Source: Nocardia brasiliensis
GTDB lineage: Bacteria; Actinomycetota; Actinomycetes; Mycobacteriales; Mycobacteriaceae
Length of the DNA: 64,000 nucleotides
NCBI RefSeq assembly: GCF_011801125.1
Contig: NZ_CP046171.1
Span: 7,626,001 to 7,690,000 of the forward strand
Direction: 5' to 3'
Below are positions 1 to 7,914 of this stretch, piece after piece. The translations under genes were made by a program, and so were the position numbers. The notes below the pieces were generated by a model. That model ran no database searches. It saw only the letters and a list, made by a program, of their open reading frames with translations, and was not told the DNA's origin. The first letter of the stretch is position 1. Every line of letters begins with the position of its first letter.

Positions 1-1222
1 CTTCGAACGATCCCGGGGTGATCGCGTAGGCCAGATTGAAGCCGTCGAGATCGGTGTCGGCCACCCATTCCTGGAGCAGGTCCGCCACGGTCTCCCCGGA
101 GCCGACGAAGACCGGCCCCATACCACCGATACCGGCCCAGCGGCCGATGTCGCGCACGGTCCATTCCCGCCCGTCGTCGTCGAATTCCTGGAAGGCGGCG
201 ACGGCGGACTGAATGGCGTTGCTCTGCACCTGGCCGATGGGATCGTCCAGGTCGTAACCGGACAGGTCGATGCCCATCCAGCCGGACATGAAGACCAACC
301 CGCCCTCGATGCTCGCGTAGGACAGGTATTCCTCGTGCTTGCGCCGCGCGGCCTCCTCGGTCGCGTCGGTGATGATGGTCGCCAGCGCGTAGATCCGGGC
401 CGCGTACGGATCACGACCCGCCTGCTTAAGCTCGGCACGAATTCGGGAAACGGTCTGTGCCAGCAGCCGTTTCGAGGGCGCGGCGATGAAGATGGCCTCG
501 GCGTTCTCGGCGGCGAAACGCACGCCGCGGGTGGAGGCGCCCGCCTGGTAGATCACCGGCGTGCGCTGCGGCGACGGCTCCGACAGATGGATGCCCGGCA
601 CCGTGAAGTGCTTACCCTGGTGACCGATGTGGTGCACCTTCGCCGGATCGACGTAAATGCCCTGTGCGACATCGCGAACCACCGCGTCGTCTTCCCACGA
701 GCCTTCCCACAGCTTGTAGAGCACCTCGAGGTATTCGTCGGCCTGGTTGTAGCGCTCGTCGTGGTCCAGCTGATCGGCGGCACCGAAATTCCGTGCCGCC
801 GAGGGCAGATAGCCGGTGACCACGTTCCAGCCGATCCGGCCGTTGGTCAGGTGGTCCAGGGTGGACAGCCGGCGCGCGAACGGGAACGGATGCTCGAAAC
901 CGGTGCCGGTGGTGATGCCGAACCCGAGATGCTCGGTGACCGCGGCCATCGCCGAGACCAGCAGCAGCGGGTCGGCCACCGGGATCTGCGCGCCCTGACG
1001 CAGAGCGGCGATATCGGTGCCGCCGTACACGTCGTAGGTGCCAAGGACGTCGGCGATGAAGATGCCGTCGAACCGGCCCCGCTCGAGCAGCTGCGCCAGA
1101 TCGGTCCAGTAGCTCAGCTCCTTGTAGCGGTGCGACTGGTCGTCCGGATGCCGCCACAGGCCGGGTGATTGGTGGGCGACGCAGTTCATATCGAAGGCGT
1201 TGAAGCGAATTCGGCGGGTCAT
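1..1222 (-). CDS. Flavin-dependent LLM-class monooxygenase, NtaA/SnaA/DszA-like (partial, C-terminus beyond window)
   Basis: About 407 codons are readable on the minus strand from ATG at 1222 to the window edge. No stop is reached, so the C-terminus is missing. The N-terminus MTRRIRFNAFDMN and the later stretches GIFIADVLGTYDVYGG, GFGITTGTGFEHPFPFARR and WNVVTGYLPSAARNFG are typical of two-component, FMNH2-using luciferase-like monooxygenases of the nitrilotriacetate/DszA type, which oxidise organosulfur or other xenobiotic substrates in the cytoplasm. Its ATG overlaps the TGA of the upstream DszC-like gene (ATGA), so the two are probably translationally coupled. The substrate cannot be read from sequence. 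The family assignment is strong. Confidence 0.88.
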   Translation of the reverse strand, partial: MTRRIRFNAFDMNCVAHQSPGLWRHPDDQSHRYKELSYWTDLAQLLERGRFDGIFIADVLGTYDVYGGTDIAALRQGAQIPVADPLLLVSAMAAVTEHLGFGITTGTGFEHPFPFARRLSTLDHLTNGRIGWNVVTGYLPSAARNFGAADQLDHDERYNQADEYLEVLYKLWEGSWEDDAVVRDVAQGIYVDPAKVHHIGHQGKHFTVPGIHLSEPSPQRTPVIYQAGASTRGVRFAAENAEAIFIAAPSKRLLAQTVSRIRAELKQAGRDPYAARIYALATIITDATEEAARRKHEEYLSYASIEGGLVFMSGWMGIDLSGYDLDDPIGQVQSNAIQSAVAAFQEFDDDGREWTVRDIGRWAGIGGMGPVFVGSGETVADLLQEWVADTDLDGFNLAYAITPGSFE

Positions 1223-2442
1223 TCGGCCGTGCCTTCCGTGGTCTTGTGTTCGCCCGCGCTCCAGGCGAAGGGCAGGTCCGTGCCGTTCAACAGGTGATCG
1301 CCGATCGCGCGGGCCTTCTGGATGGCCGGATTGTGCACCGAGATCGTGCGGGCGTTGCGCCAGTGCCGATCCAGCCGCTGGCGTTCCGAAACCACCGACG
1401 CGCCCCCGACTTCGAACAGCAGCGAGGTGGCGGGCAGCACCAGATCGATCACAGCCAGCTGCGCCTGCGCCGCGGCGAGTTCGGCGGCGATCAGAGACTT
1501 TTCGTCGGTGGCGCCGGCGTCGAGCACCTCGTCGAGCACGTCCGCGACGGCGAGCACGCTCGACCGCGCGGCGAAGGCGGCCGCCGACAATCGGCCGATC
1601 ACCTGCTGCACCAGCGGGTCTTGACGCGGCAGTCCGGCCGCGGAATGGGTGTAGCTGCGGGTCCGGCCCGCCACCCAGGCGCGGGCGTCGGCCTCGGCGC
1701 GCTGTGCGATGCCCGCGAGCACCGCGAGCTGGACCAACTGCAGATACGAGGTCGCGTAGGTGGGGCCAGGCGCGCCGTAACCCGGGCCGAGGACGCGCTC
1801 CTCTGCCACCACCACATCGGTGAATTCGGTTGTCCCGCTGGCGGTCAACCGCTGACCGAAGCCTTCCCAGTCATCATGTTGACGCACCCCATCGGCACTC
1901 GCGTCGACCAGCACACCCACCCGCTCGCCATCGCGATCGGCGGCAGCGAGGATGTGGTCGGCGTACAGCGAACCGGTGCTGTAGTACTTCACCCCGTTGA
2001 GCAGCCAGCGATCGCCGTCCCTGGTCAGGGTGGTCCGGTAACGGTCGACCGCGCCGACGCCGGGCTCGGTGATCGCGTTGCCGACCAGCGTGCCCGCCGC
2101 CACCGCACGCAGCCATTGTTCGGCGGCCGGGCCGGGCGCGGCGAGCAGCTGGTCCTCGACGAAGGAGAAGTGCACGCGCAGCGCCTGCGGCAGATTCGAC
2201 TCGGCCGCGGCCAATTCGATCAGCAACCGGAACAGTTGCCGCACTGTGACGCCGTAACCGCCGTACTCGACCGGCACCCGCAGCGCGCCGAACTTCGCCT
2301 CGCGCAACCAGCCGACCTCGTCGAACGGCAGCCTGCGATCGATCTCGCGCGCCACCGCGCCCTGGGCGATCCGGTCGAAGATCGGTCCGAAGACCGCATC
2401 CAGTTCGGCGTCTGTGGCGGATTTGGCTTCGATGGATGTCAT
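1219..2442 (-). CDS. Acyl-CoA dehydrogenase-like flavin monooxygenase, DszC/SfnB type
   Basis: The product has 407 residues. I start at ATG 2442 (MTSIEAKSATDAELD), because an upstream in-frame extension is Arg-rich and unlike the family. It has the acyl-CoA dehydrogenase fold: an N-terminal helical domain, a middle beta domain with AITEPGVGA, WLLNGVKYYSTGS and TDVVVAEERVLG, and a C-terminal helical domain. DszC/SfnB-like members use reduced flavin and oxygen to oxidise sulfur compounds rather than dehydrogenating acyl-CoA. The pairing with an NtaA/DszA-like gene, reached through an ATGA overlap, supports that role over fatty-acid oxidation. The reductase partner is not in view. The substrate is unknown. 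Confidence 0.85.
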   Translation of the reverse strand: MTSIEAKSATDAELDAVFGPIFDRIAQGAVAREIDRRLPFDEVGWLREAKFGALRVPVEYGGYGVTVRQLFRLLIELAAAESNLPQALRVHFSFVEDQLLAAPGPAAEQWLRAVAAGTLVGNAITEPGVGAVDRYRTTLTRDGDRWLLNGVKYYSTGSLYADHILAAADRDGERVGVLVDASADGVRQHDDWEGFGQRLTASGTTEFTDVVVAEERVLGPGYGAPGPTYATSYLQLVQLAVLAGIAQRAEADARAWVAGRTRSYTHSAAGLPRQDPLVQQVIGRLSAAAFAARSSVLAVADVLDEVLDAGATDEKSLIAAELAAAQAQLAVIDLVLPATSLLFEVGGASVVSERQRLDRHWRNARTISVHNPAIQKARAIGDHLLNGTDLPFAWSAGEHKTTEGTAE

Positions 2443-2580
2443 CACCCCACGATCGCGCACGCGGCGAGGGAGCTCACCGGTTGCGCGCAGCGCGATCCGA
2501 ATACGCGGCGCGGCAGCCTGGGACGACGGCGAAAGTGCTGGTCCCGGCGGCTTGTCGGTGGGTGCGGCTACAGTCGCGGC

Positions 2581-2880
2581 GTGGCTGGAGCGCAGTACTC
2601 GTTCGACGCGCAAGTGTGGGAGCACCACACGGGTTCGTGGTATTTCCTCTCGGTGCCCGAGGCCGTCGCCGATGAGATCGAGCAGCGCTACGCGCACCTG
2701 GCCGGCGGGTTCGGCTCGGTCCGGGTGCGCGTCACCATCGGCGCGAGCCGCTGGTCCACCTCCCTGTTCCCGGACAAGTCCCGCGGCACCTACGTGCTAC
2801 CGGTGAAGAAGGCGATCCGCACCGCCGAGGACCTCGACGCGGGTACCCGCGCCCACGTCGAACTCGTCGTCGCGCTCTGA
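2581..2880 (+). CDS. DUF1905 domain protein
   Basis: This 99-residue protein starts at GTG 2581. It reads VAGAQYSFDAQVWEHHTGS, then GSWYFLSVPEAVADEIE, RVRVTIGASRWSTSLFPDK and TYVLPVKKAIRTAEDL, which is the DUF1905 beta-barrel-like family from end to end. There is no Shine-Dalgarno sequence. A TACAGT box lies about 9 nt before the GTG, so the mRNA is probably leaderless. It diverges from the monooxygenase operon. The biochemical function of the family is not established; members often occur alone or fused to a YdeI-type domain, absent here. Confidence 0.85.
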   Translation: MAGAQYSFDAQVWEHHTGSWYFLSVPEAVADEIEQRYAHLAGGFGSVRVRVTIGASRWSTSLFPDKSRGTYVLPVKKAIRTAEDLDAGTRAHVELVVAL

Positions 2881-2914
2881 GCGAACCACTACGCCGCTAC
2901 GCGCGGGACGGGCC

Positions 2915-3250
2915 TCAGCGCGGGACGCCAACGCATTCGGTGGCGATGCGGGCGCTCGCGGTGCGCGCCTTCTCCGCGTCTTCCTTGCTCATACCGAGGG
3001 TCTGCTGGTCGGCGGCCTTGGTGTCGTACTCGTCGCTCACCATGACCCGCAGGCCGTCCTGCGAAATACCCTGATCGACAAAGAGTTTCGCGGCACACTC
3101 GGCGAACTCCGGGTTCTTGAGCCCCTTGTCCTGCAGCGACTTGGCCAGATCGGCCTGGGTCACCGCGGGCGCAGCCGCCGCCTTGTCGCTACCGCATGCC
3201 GCGAGCACCGGCAGCGCGATGAGCGCCGCGGCGATCAGGGAGATCCGCAC
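2915..3250 (-). CDS. Small secreted lipoprotein (unknown function)
   Basis: A 111-residue protein begins with a short signal peptide ending in the lipobox LPVLAAC, followed by GSDKAAAAPAVTQADLAK. It is therefore probably lipidated and anchored to the outer face of the membrane. I place the start at GTG 3250 because AGAAGAGG lies six bases upstream. A longer start at GTG 3277 has no ribosome-binding site. The mature part is small and charged, with two Cys (FAECAAKLFVD and ATECVGVPR) that could form a disulfide. The family was not recognised. Confidence 0.72.
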   Translation of the reverse strand: MRISLIAAALIALPVLAACGSDKAAAAPAVTQADLAKSLQDKGLKNPEFAECAAKLFVDQGISQDGLRVMVSDEYDTKAADQQTLGMSKEDAEKARTASARIATECVGVPR

Positions 3251-3392
3251 CTGAATCCTCTTCTGTCGAATGGACACTAGTCACTGCCTGGACCGAACGG
3301 ACGGCACGACAGCACCGACGTCGGCCCCGATGGTACCGATCGCGCCGGAAACCGTCGTGCCGATGCCGTTTTCACACATCCCTCCGCCGCTG

Positions 3393-3689
3393 TCACAGAT
3401 CCATGGCGGCGCGCAGCGCGGTGTCCAGGCGCTCCAGGGTCTCGGACTCCATCTCGTCCACCCGCTCGGCGAGCCAGCCGCGGAAGATCCGGCCGATGTT
3501 CCCGGCGTGCACCCAGCCGTAGCGTTCCACCGGCACCGCGAGAATGTCGCGCGGGTCGTCCTCGACCACCTCGGCGGCGATCAGCCACGGCCGCGGCGAC
3601 TCGTTGATGCCGTCACTGCTGATGAGCACGACCGTGCGCCGACGTGGCGAACCATGCGGGTTGTAGATCCACAGTTCACCCCGCCGCAC
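3393..3689 (-). CDS. MazF/PemK-like toxin of a type II toxin-antitoxin pair
   Basis: This 98-residue protein starts at GTG 3689. It opens with MRRGELWIYNPHG, followed by RRRTVVLISSDGINES and DILAVPVERYG. This is the RGEIW...R-V-VLIS pattern of MazF/PemK endoribonuclease toxins (CcdB-like fold). The start lies inside the end of the antitoxin gene (14-nt overlap), so the pair is co-translated with the antitoxin first. Such toxins usually cleave mRNA and are held inactive by the antitoxin. The C-terminal region is more divergent, and activity is inferred only. Confidence 0.75.
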   Translation of the reverse strand: MRRGELWIYNPHGSPRRRTVVLISSDGINESPRPWLIAAEVVEDDPRDILAVPVERYGWVHAGNIGRIFRGWLAERVDEMESETLERLDTALRAAMDL

Positions 3690-3900
3690 GCATCGCCTCC
3701 TCGGCGGCGGCCAGCTCGGCCGCGTCCGCGGCCGCCTCGGCCGTCACATCGAGCGCCGGGTCGCAGCCGGTGCGCACGGCCTCGCGGCGTGCGGCCTTCG
3801 ATATCCATGCCGAGGGCGACATACCCGCGCGGGCCGCGGCCTGCTCGGCATAGGACCAGGCGGCCTCGTCCAGCGAAAGGGTGACCTTACGCGTTGCCAT
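3676..3900 (-). CDS. Ribbon-helix-helix antitoxin (CopG/MazE-like)
   Basis: The product has 74 residues starting at ATG 3900 (MATRKVTLSLDEAAWSYAE). The N-terminal strand KVTLSLDE followed by two helices containing GMSPSAWISKAARREAV is a ribbon-helix-helix DNA-binding domain. The Ala/Glu-rich acidic tail would be the toxin-binding segment. It precedes and overlaps the MazF-like toxin by 14 nt, the usual antitoxin-first layout. An AAAAGGT ribosome-binding site sits just before the start. The pair probably represses its own promoter. Confidence 0.75.
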   Translation of the reverse strand: MATRKVTLSLDEAAWSYAEQAAARAGMSPSAWISKAARREAVRTGCDPALDVTAEAAADAAELAAAEEAMRAAG

Positions 3901-4042
3901 ACCTTTTATCGTACCCATCGCCGCACGCTTGTATGCCGGACTCGGACCTGCCGACCCGGCCGTATCGGGGCCGATCAACTTCAGACGACAACTGAGGGCT
4001 GGTGCCTGCTGTTAGTGTGGGCCGAGCGCAGAGAGGCTGACC

Positions 4043-4825
4043 ATGACGACGTTGAACTTCCATCGGGCGGGTGCGGGCGAGCCGCTGGTACTGGTGCACG
4101 GCGTCGGCAGCCGCTGGCAGGTATGGGAGCCGGTCATCGACACCCTCGCCGAGTCGCACGACGTGATCGCGGTCGACCTGCCCGGCTTCGGCGCCTCGGC
4201 CCCGCTGGCACACACGACCGTCGACACGCTCACCGACGCGCTCGCCGAATTCCTTGCCGCACAGGGGATCGAACGGCCGCACCTGGCCGGGAACTCGATG
4301 GGCGGCCTGATCACCCTCGCGCTCGGCGCACGCGGGCTGGCCCGCTCGGTCACCGCGTTCTCCCCGATCGCGTTCTGGGACAAGCCGGGCCGGATCTGGT
4401 GCCAGCAATCACTCGGCAGGTCCCAGCAGCTCGCGGGGCTGTTGCGGCAGACACTGCCCGCCGTGATGGGCACGGCGCTCGGCCGGACCCTGTTCCTGCA
4501 GCTGGTATTCGGCAAGCCGTGGGCGGTCAGCAAGCAGATCGGGATCGATACCGCGCTCGGCGCGGCCGACGCACCCGGCTTCACCGCGGCGCTCGCCTCG
4601 TTCGACAAGGCGCGACTGCCCGAGATCGGCGCGCTGGCCGACATTCCGGTCACCGTCGCCTGGGGCAACCGCGACATCCTGCTCACCTATGCCACGCAGA
4701 GCCGCCGGGCTCGCGCGGCGCTACCGGACGCCAGGCACGTCACGCTGCCCGGCAGCGGTCACACCCCGTACTACGACGACCCCGGCGCCTGCGCCGCGGT
4801 GATCCGCAGCACGGCTCACGCCTGA
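4043..4825 (+). CDS. Alpha/beta hydrolase
   Basis: This 260-residue protein (MTTLNFHRAGAGEPLVLVHG) has the canonical alpha/beta hydrolase signals. These are the oxyanion-hole HGVGS, the nucleophile elbow GNSMGG near residue 95, a probable acid in WGNRDILLTYA, and a His in LPGSGHTPYYDDP. Length and motif order match the MhpC/epoxide hydrolase-like superfamily; the substrate is unknown. AGAGAGG precedes the ATG. Its last 10 nt overlap the convergent TetR gene tail to tail, so the two cannot share a simple terminator. Confidence 0.88.
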   Translation: MTTLNFHRAGAGEPLVLVHGVGSRWQVWEPVIDTLAESHDVIAVDLPGFGASAPLAHTTVDTLTDALAEFLAAQGIERPHLAGNSMGGLITLALGARGLARSVTAFSPIAFWDKPGRIWCQQSLGRSQQLAGLLRQTLPAVMGTALGRTLFLQLVFGKPWAVSKQIGIDTALGAADAPGFTAALASFDKARLPEIGALADIPVTVAWGNRDILLTYATQSRRARAALPDARHVTLPGSGHTPYYDDPGACAAVIRSTAHA

Positions 4826-5484
4826 GGCGCGGGCCGATCCAGCAGCGTGTCCGCCTCGGCCGCGCCGAGCAGAATGCGGACCGCGTTTCGCCAGCGGTGC
4901 TGGATGATTCGGTTCCCGTCCAGGTCGCCGGTGAGCAGCACCCGCATGGCGAGGCCGGTCATGATCTCGATGGTGAACTCGGTAATCGTCGGCACCCGCG
5001 GGTCATCCGGGAATTCCGCACGGAAGATCTCGCGAATGCTGGTGTGCATCAACTCGAACAGCCGATGCTCGAGTGGCAGGAACGCCGCGAGCAGCTCCGG
5101 ATCGGTGCGCGCGCCGACCCACATCTCCAGCGCCGCCCAGAACGACGGGCCGCTCAGCATGCGCATGGTCAGCTCGACCGCGGTCGCCAACCGATCCACC
5201 TCGGGCGCGATGTCGGCGAATTCGCTTGTCAGCTGGTCGAATCGGCGGGCGGCCAGATGCTCGACCGCGCCGGCGAGCAGGTCGGCCTTGGTCGGGAAGT
5301 GGTGCTGCAGCGTGCCACGGGGCACGCCCGCCCGCTTCTGCACCTCCAGCGTGGTCGTACCCGCGTAGCCGACCTCGACCAGGCTCTCGACCGCCGCGTC
5401 CAGCAGCCGGGTGCGCATGCGCGCCCGGCGCTGCGCCTGCGTCTCCCTGACGCGGTCCCCGGTGCCGGTCAGCGGCCCTGCCAC
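4816..5484 (-). CDS. TetR-family transcriptional regulator
   Basis: The protein has 222 residues. Around residues 20-75 it carries a TetR helix-turn-helix (RTRLLDAAVESLVEVGYAG, then VQKRAGVPRGTLQHHFPTK). The C-terminal half is helical and variable, as expected of a ligand-binding domain. Its start overlaps the end of the crotonase gene by 16 nt, making it the last gene of the thiolase-crotonase-tetR operon. The perfect 26-bp palindrome upstream of that operon (7812-7837) is the obvious candidate operator, and an acyl-CoA or related thioester the likely ligand. Both points are inferences. Confidence 0.88.
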   Translation of the reverse strand: MAGPLTGTGDRVRETQAQRRARMRTRLLDAAVESLVEVGYAGTTTLEVQKRAGVPRGTLQHHFPTKADLLAGAVEHLAARRFDQLTSEFADIAPEVDRLATAVELTMRMLSGPSFWAALEMWVGARTDPELLAAFLPLEHRLFELMHTSIREIFRAEFPDDPRVPTITEFTIEIMTGLAMRVLLTGDLDGNRIIQHRWRNAVRILLGAAEADTLLDRPAPQA

Positions 5485-6233
5485 CGCGGTTCACGCTTCT
5501 GCGCGAAGGCGAGCGCGCCCTCGGCCGCGTCCTTGGAAAACAGTGCGGGCAAAGCGATTTCACCCTGCTTCGCGAAGGCCTCCGCGACGGTCCAGTCGGG
5601 CGACTCGTCGATGATGCGCTTGCTCGCGGCGATGGCCAACGGTGCCGCGGCGGCGATCTCGGCGGCCAGCTCCAGCGCCACCGCCAACGCGCCGCCGGGC
5701 TCGGTGATCCGGTTGACCAGACCGAGCTGGTACAGCCGCTCGGCACCGACCCGGCCGCCGGTCAGCGCGAGTTCGGCGGCCATGCTGCGGGGCAGCCGCT
5801 GGGTCAGGCGCAGCACGCCGCCGCCCGCCGCGACCAGCCCGCGCTTGACCTCCGGGATGCCGAACTGCGCGTCGCTCGCCGCGACGATCAGATCACCGGC
5901 GAGGGCCAGCTCGAACCCGCCGGCCAGCGCGAATCCCTCGACCGCCGAGATCATCGGCTTGGCAGGCGGTTTCGCGGCGATACCGAGCGGACCGCGCCGC
6001 TGGGTCATCGGCATCTCACCCTTCGACGCGGCGACGAGATCCATTCCGGCGCTGAAGGTTCCACCAGCGCCGGTGAGCACGAGCACGCGGGCGGCCGGAT
6101 CGTCGTCGAACTCGTCGACGGCGGCCTCGATGGCCAGCGCGGTCGCGAGATCGATGGCGTTGCGGGCCTCGGGGCGGCTGACGGTGAGCACGGTGACGGC
6201 CTCGCGCCGCTCCACCAAGATCTTTTCGGTCAT
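5469..6233 (-). CDS. Enoyl-CoA hydratase/isomerase (crotonase) family protein
   Basis: The protein has 254 residues starting at ATG 6233. Crotonase signals are VLTGAGGTFSAGMDL (first oxyanion-hole strand), ISAVEGFALAGGFELALAGD (second) and FGIPEVKRGLVAAGGG, where Glu of IPEVKRGL is in the active-site region. Its start overlaps the thiolase-like stop (ATGA), and its end overlaps the tetR start, so all three are one operon. The family hydrates or isomerises enoyl-CoAs; the exact substrate is not readable. With the thiolase it could form part of a degradative acyl-CoA pathway. Confidence 0.88.
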   Translation of the reverse strand: MTEKILVERREAVTVLTVSRPEARNAIDLATALAIEAAVDEFDDDPAARVLVLTGAGGTFSAGMDLVAASKGEMPMTQRRGPLGIAAKPPAKPMISAVEGFALAGGFELALAGDLIVAASDAQFGIPEVKRGLVAAGGGVLRLTQRLPRSMAAELALTGGRVGAERLYQLGLVNRITEPGGALAVALELAAEIAAAAPLAIAASKRIIDESPDWTVAEAFAKQGEIALPALFSKDAAEGALAFAQKREPRWQGR

Positions 6234-7759
6234 CGAGCAATTCCTTCGGTGAGCGTGAGTGCGTCGGCGGCGGTGATGTGCACGGCGGCGCCGATCGGGT
6301 CGCCGTCGGTGAACGCCGCGACGGTATCGGCCGCGGCGGTCCGGATCAATACGCGGGCACCGGCCGGGTTCAGGGCACTGACCACGACGGCCTCCGGTTC
6401 GTCGAGGTGGGCGGGCGCGGGGCCCTTGCGGTAAGCGACCGTGTAGGCCTCCACGGTCGCCGGACCGGTGTATCCGGGCGCCGCCGCGCGCCGGGCGGCG
6501 GGCACCTCGGCCTCGATCGAATGGAACAGCCGCGCAGGCGGTTTCGCCGAATACACGCCGACGCCGTGTTTGGTGATGTACCAGCCGAGCGCCGTCGCCA
6601 GGCCATAGGATCGCGGATCCTCGCGCAGCAGGCCGACCATGGTGGCGATCGAATGGGTGCTGTAGTTGTTGCCGGGCCCGCCCGCGAAGGTGAGCCCACC
6701 GGTCACCGAGAGCGGCCGCGCCGGATCGTCGATCGGCAGGCCGAGCGCCTCGGCCGCGACCTGCACCGCGACCGGGAAGCAGGAGTAGAGATCGACGTGC
6801 GCGACCTCGTCGATGCCGATTCCGGCCGCGCCGAGCGCCGCGCGCCCCGCCGCCGCGATCGCGGGTGACACCGACATGTCCGCGCGCTCGGTGACGAACC
6901 ATTCGTCGGTGGCGGTGGCCCCGCCGTGCGGGAACACCCAGCGCTCGTGCGGCACTCCGGCCGCGTCGGCGGCGGCCGCGCTGCACACGATCAGGCCTGC
7001 CCCGAGATTCACCGAAAGGTTCGCCACGAGCAGCTTCGGATACGGCGTCGCGACCAGCCGGTTGGCAGGGGCCGGGGTCACCAGCTCGGTCGCGTCGCGC
7101 GATTCCGGTTGCCACGCATAGGGATTGCGCGCCGCGACGGTGGACAGCCGGGACCACAGCGCGCCGATCCGCGCACGGTGCGCGTCGACGCCGAGCCCGA
7201 GCCGGCCGCGCAGCGCGGTCTCCATCAGCGCGTAGAAGTACACCGGCCCCCACAGCCCGGCAGCGGTTTCCATCTCGGAATTGGGGGCGCGGTCGGAACC
7301 GACGACCTCGGTCGGCCGCACGTCGTCCGGCTGCTCGGGCCATTCGAGGGTGGCGCCGGTGCGGGTGGCGCTGGTCCACGCCGCCACCGCCTCGGCGCCG
7401 GTGAGCAGCGCGACCTCGGACCGTCCGTCGGCGATGGCCTGGGCGAGGGTGTTGAGCAGGCGCTGCGGTGCGTCGCCGCCGTAGCGCACCGACTGCAGCG
7501 TGCGCTTCGGGCTGACGGCGAGCTCGGCCCCGACCAGCGCGGCGAGGTCGGCGTACGGCCTGCTGACCGGAGCGACGGCCGCGATCAGGTCCGCGGCGCG
7601 CAGGAGTCGATCGCCGGTGCCGCTGTCGGCGCCCGCGCGGCGCAGCGATTCGGCGGCGAGCTCGACCGGACCCGGCAGGCCCGGCTCACTGTTCCGGTGT
7701 ACGACCTGCCCGGCGCCGACGAGCACCGGCGTTCGGGGATCAATTCCCGCTGGCAGCAT
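6230..7759 (-). CDS. Thiolase-superfamily acetyl-CoA acetyltransferase (lipid-transfer/SCP2-thiolase-like)
   Basis: This 509-residue protein starts at ATG 7759 behind GGAGGA (MLPAGIDPRTPVLVGAGQ). It has a thiolase-like fold: PVLVGAGQVVHR at the N-terminus, VAHVDLYSCFPVAVQ, then LTFAGGPGNNYSTHS, which matches the C-terminal active-site glycine loop. Where a classical thiolase has its nucleophilic Cys, this protein reads RYGGDAPQRLLNTL, as in the group annotated acetyl-CoA acetyltransferase with an extra C-terminal OB-like domain. Whether it cleaves or transfers acyl groups is uncertain. It leads the operon with a crotonase and a TetR regulator. Confidence 0.82.
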   Translation of the reverse strand: MLPAGIDPRTPVLVGAGQVVHRNSEPGLPGPVELAAESLRRAGADSGTGDRLLRAADLIAAVAPVSRPYADLAALVGAELAVSPKRTLQSVRYGGDAPQRLLNTLAQAIADGRSEVALLTGAEAVAAWTSATRTGATLEWPEQPDDVRPTEVVGSDRAPNSEMETAAGLWGPVYFYALMETALRGRLGLGVDAHRARIGALWSRLSTVAARNPYAWQPESRDATELVTPAPANRLVATPYPKLLVANLSVNLGAGLIVCSAAAADAAGVPHERWVFPHGGATATDEWFVTERADMSVSPAIAAAGRAALGAAGIGIDEVAHVDLYSCFPVAVQVAAEALGLPIDDPARPLSVTGGLTFAGGPGNNYSTHSIATMVGLLREDPRSYGLATALGWYITKHGVGVYSAKPPARLFHSIEAEVPAARRAAAPGYTGPATVEAYTVAYRKGPAPAHLDEPEAVVVSALNPAGARVLIRTAAADTVAAFTDGDPIGAAVHITAADALTLTEGIAR

Positions 7760-7811
7760 GATTCCTCCGCTGATCTGGTGTGCGGCGCCCACGGCAGCAG
7801 GCGGGCTACGC

Positions 7812-7837
7812 AGTTACCGTCAACATTGACGGTAACT
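7812..7837. promoter_or_regulatory. Perfect 26-bp palindrome, probable TetR operator
   Basis: Two 12-nt arms (AGTTACCGTCAA and its exact complement) flank a CA spacer. The site sits between the divergent thiolase operon (start 7759) and the crotonase gene (start 7915), 53 and 78 bp from the respective starts. The downstream arm begins TTGACG and could double as a -35 element. Size and symmetry fit a TetR-type repressor, and the nearest candidate is the TetR gene ending the thiolase operon. Confidence 0.75.
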
Positions 7838-7914
7838 CGGGTTCGATTAGAGCAGAGTCCACCCGGCCGGGCAATGCCCACACCCTCGAACTGACTCACG
7901 GGTAAGATCCGGGC

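Noticed and set aside
335..1168. 277-residue frame on the plus strand opposite the NtaA-like gene
   Set aside because: It is a His/Arg/Val-rich antisense shadow; the minus strand encodes an unmistakable flavin monooxygenase that runs off the window edge.
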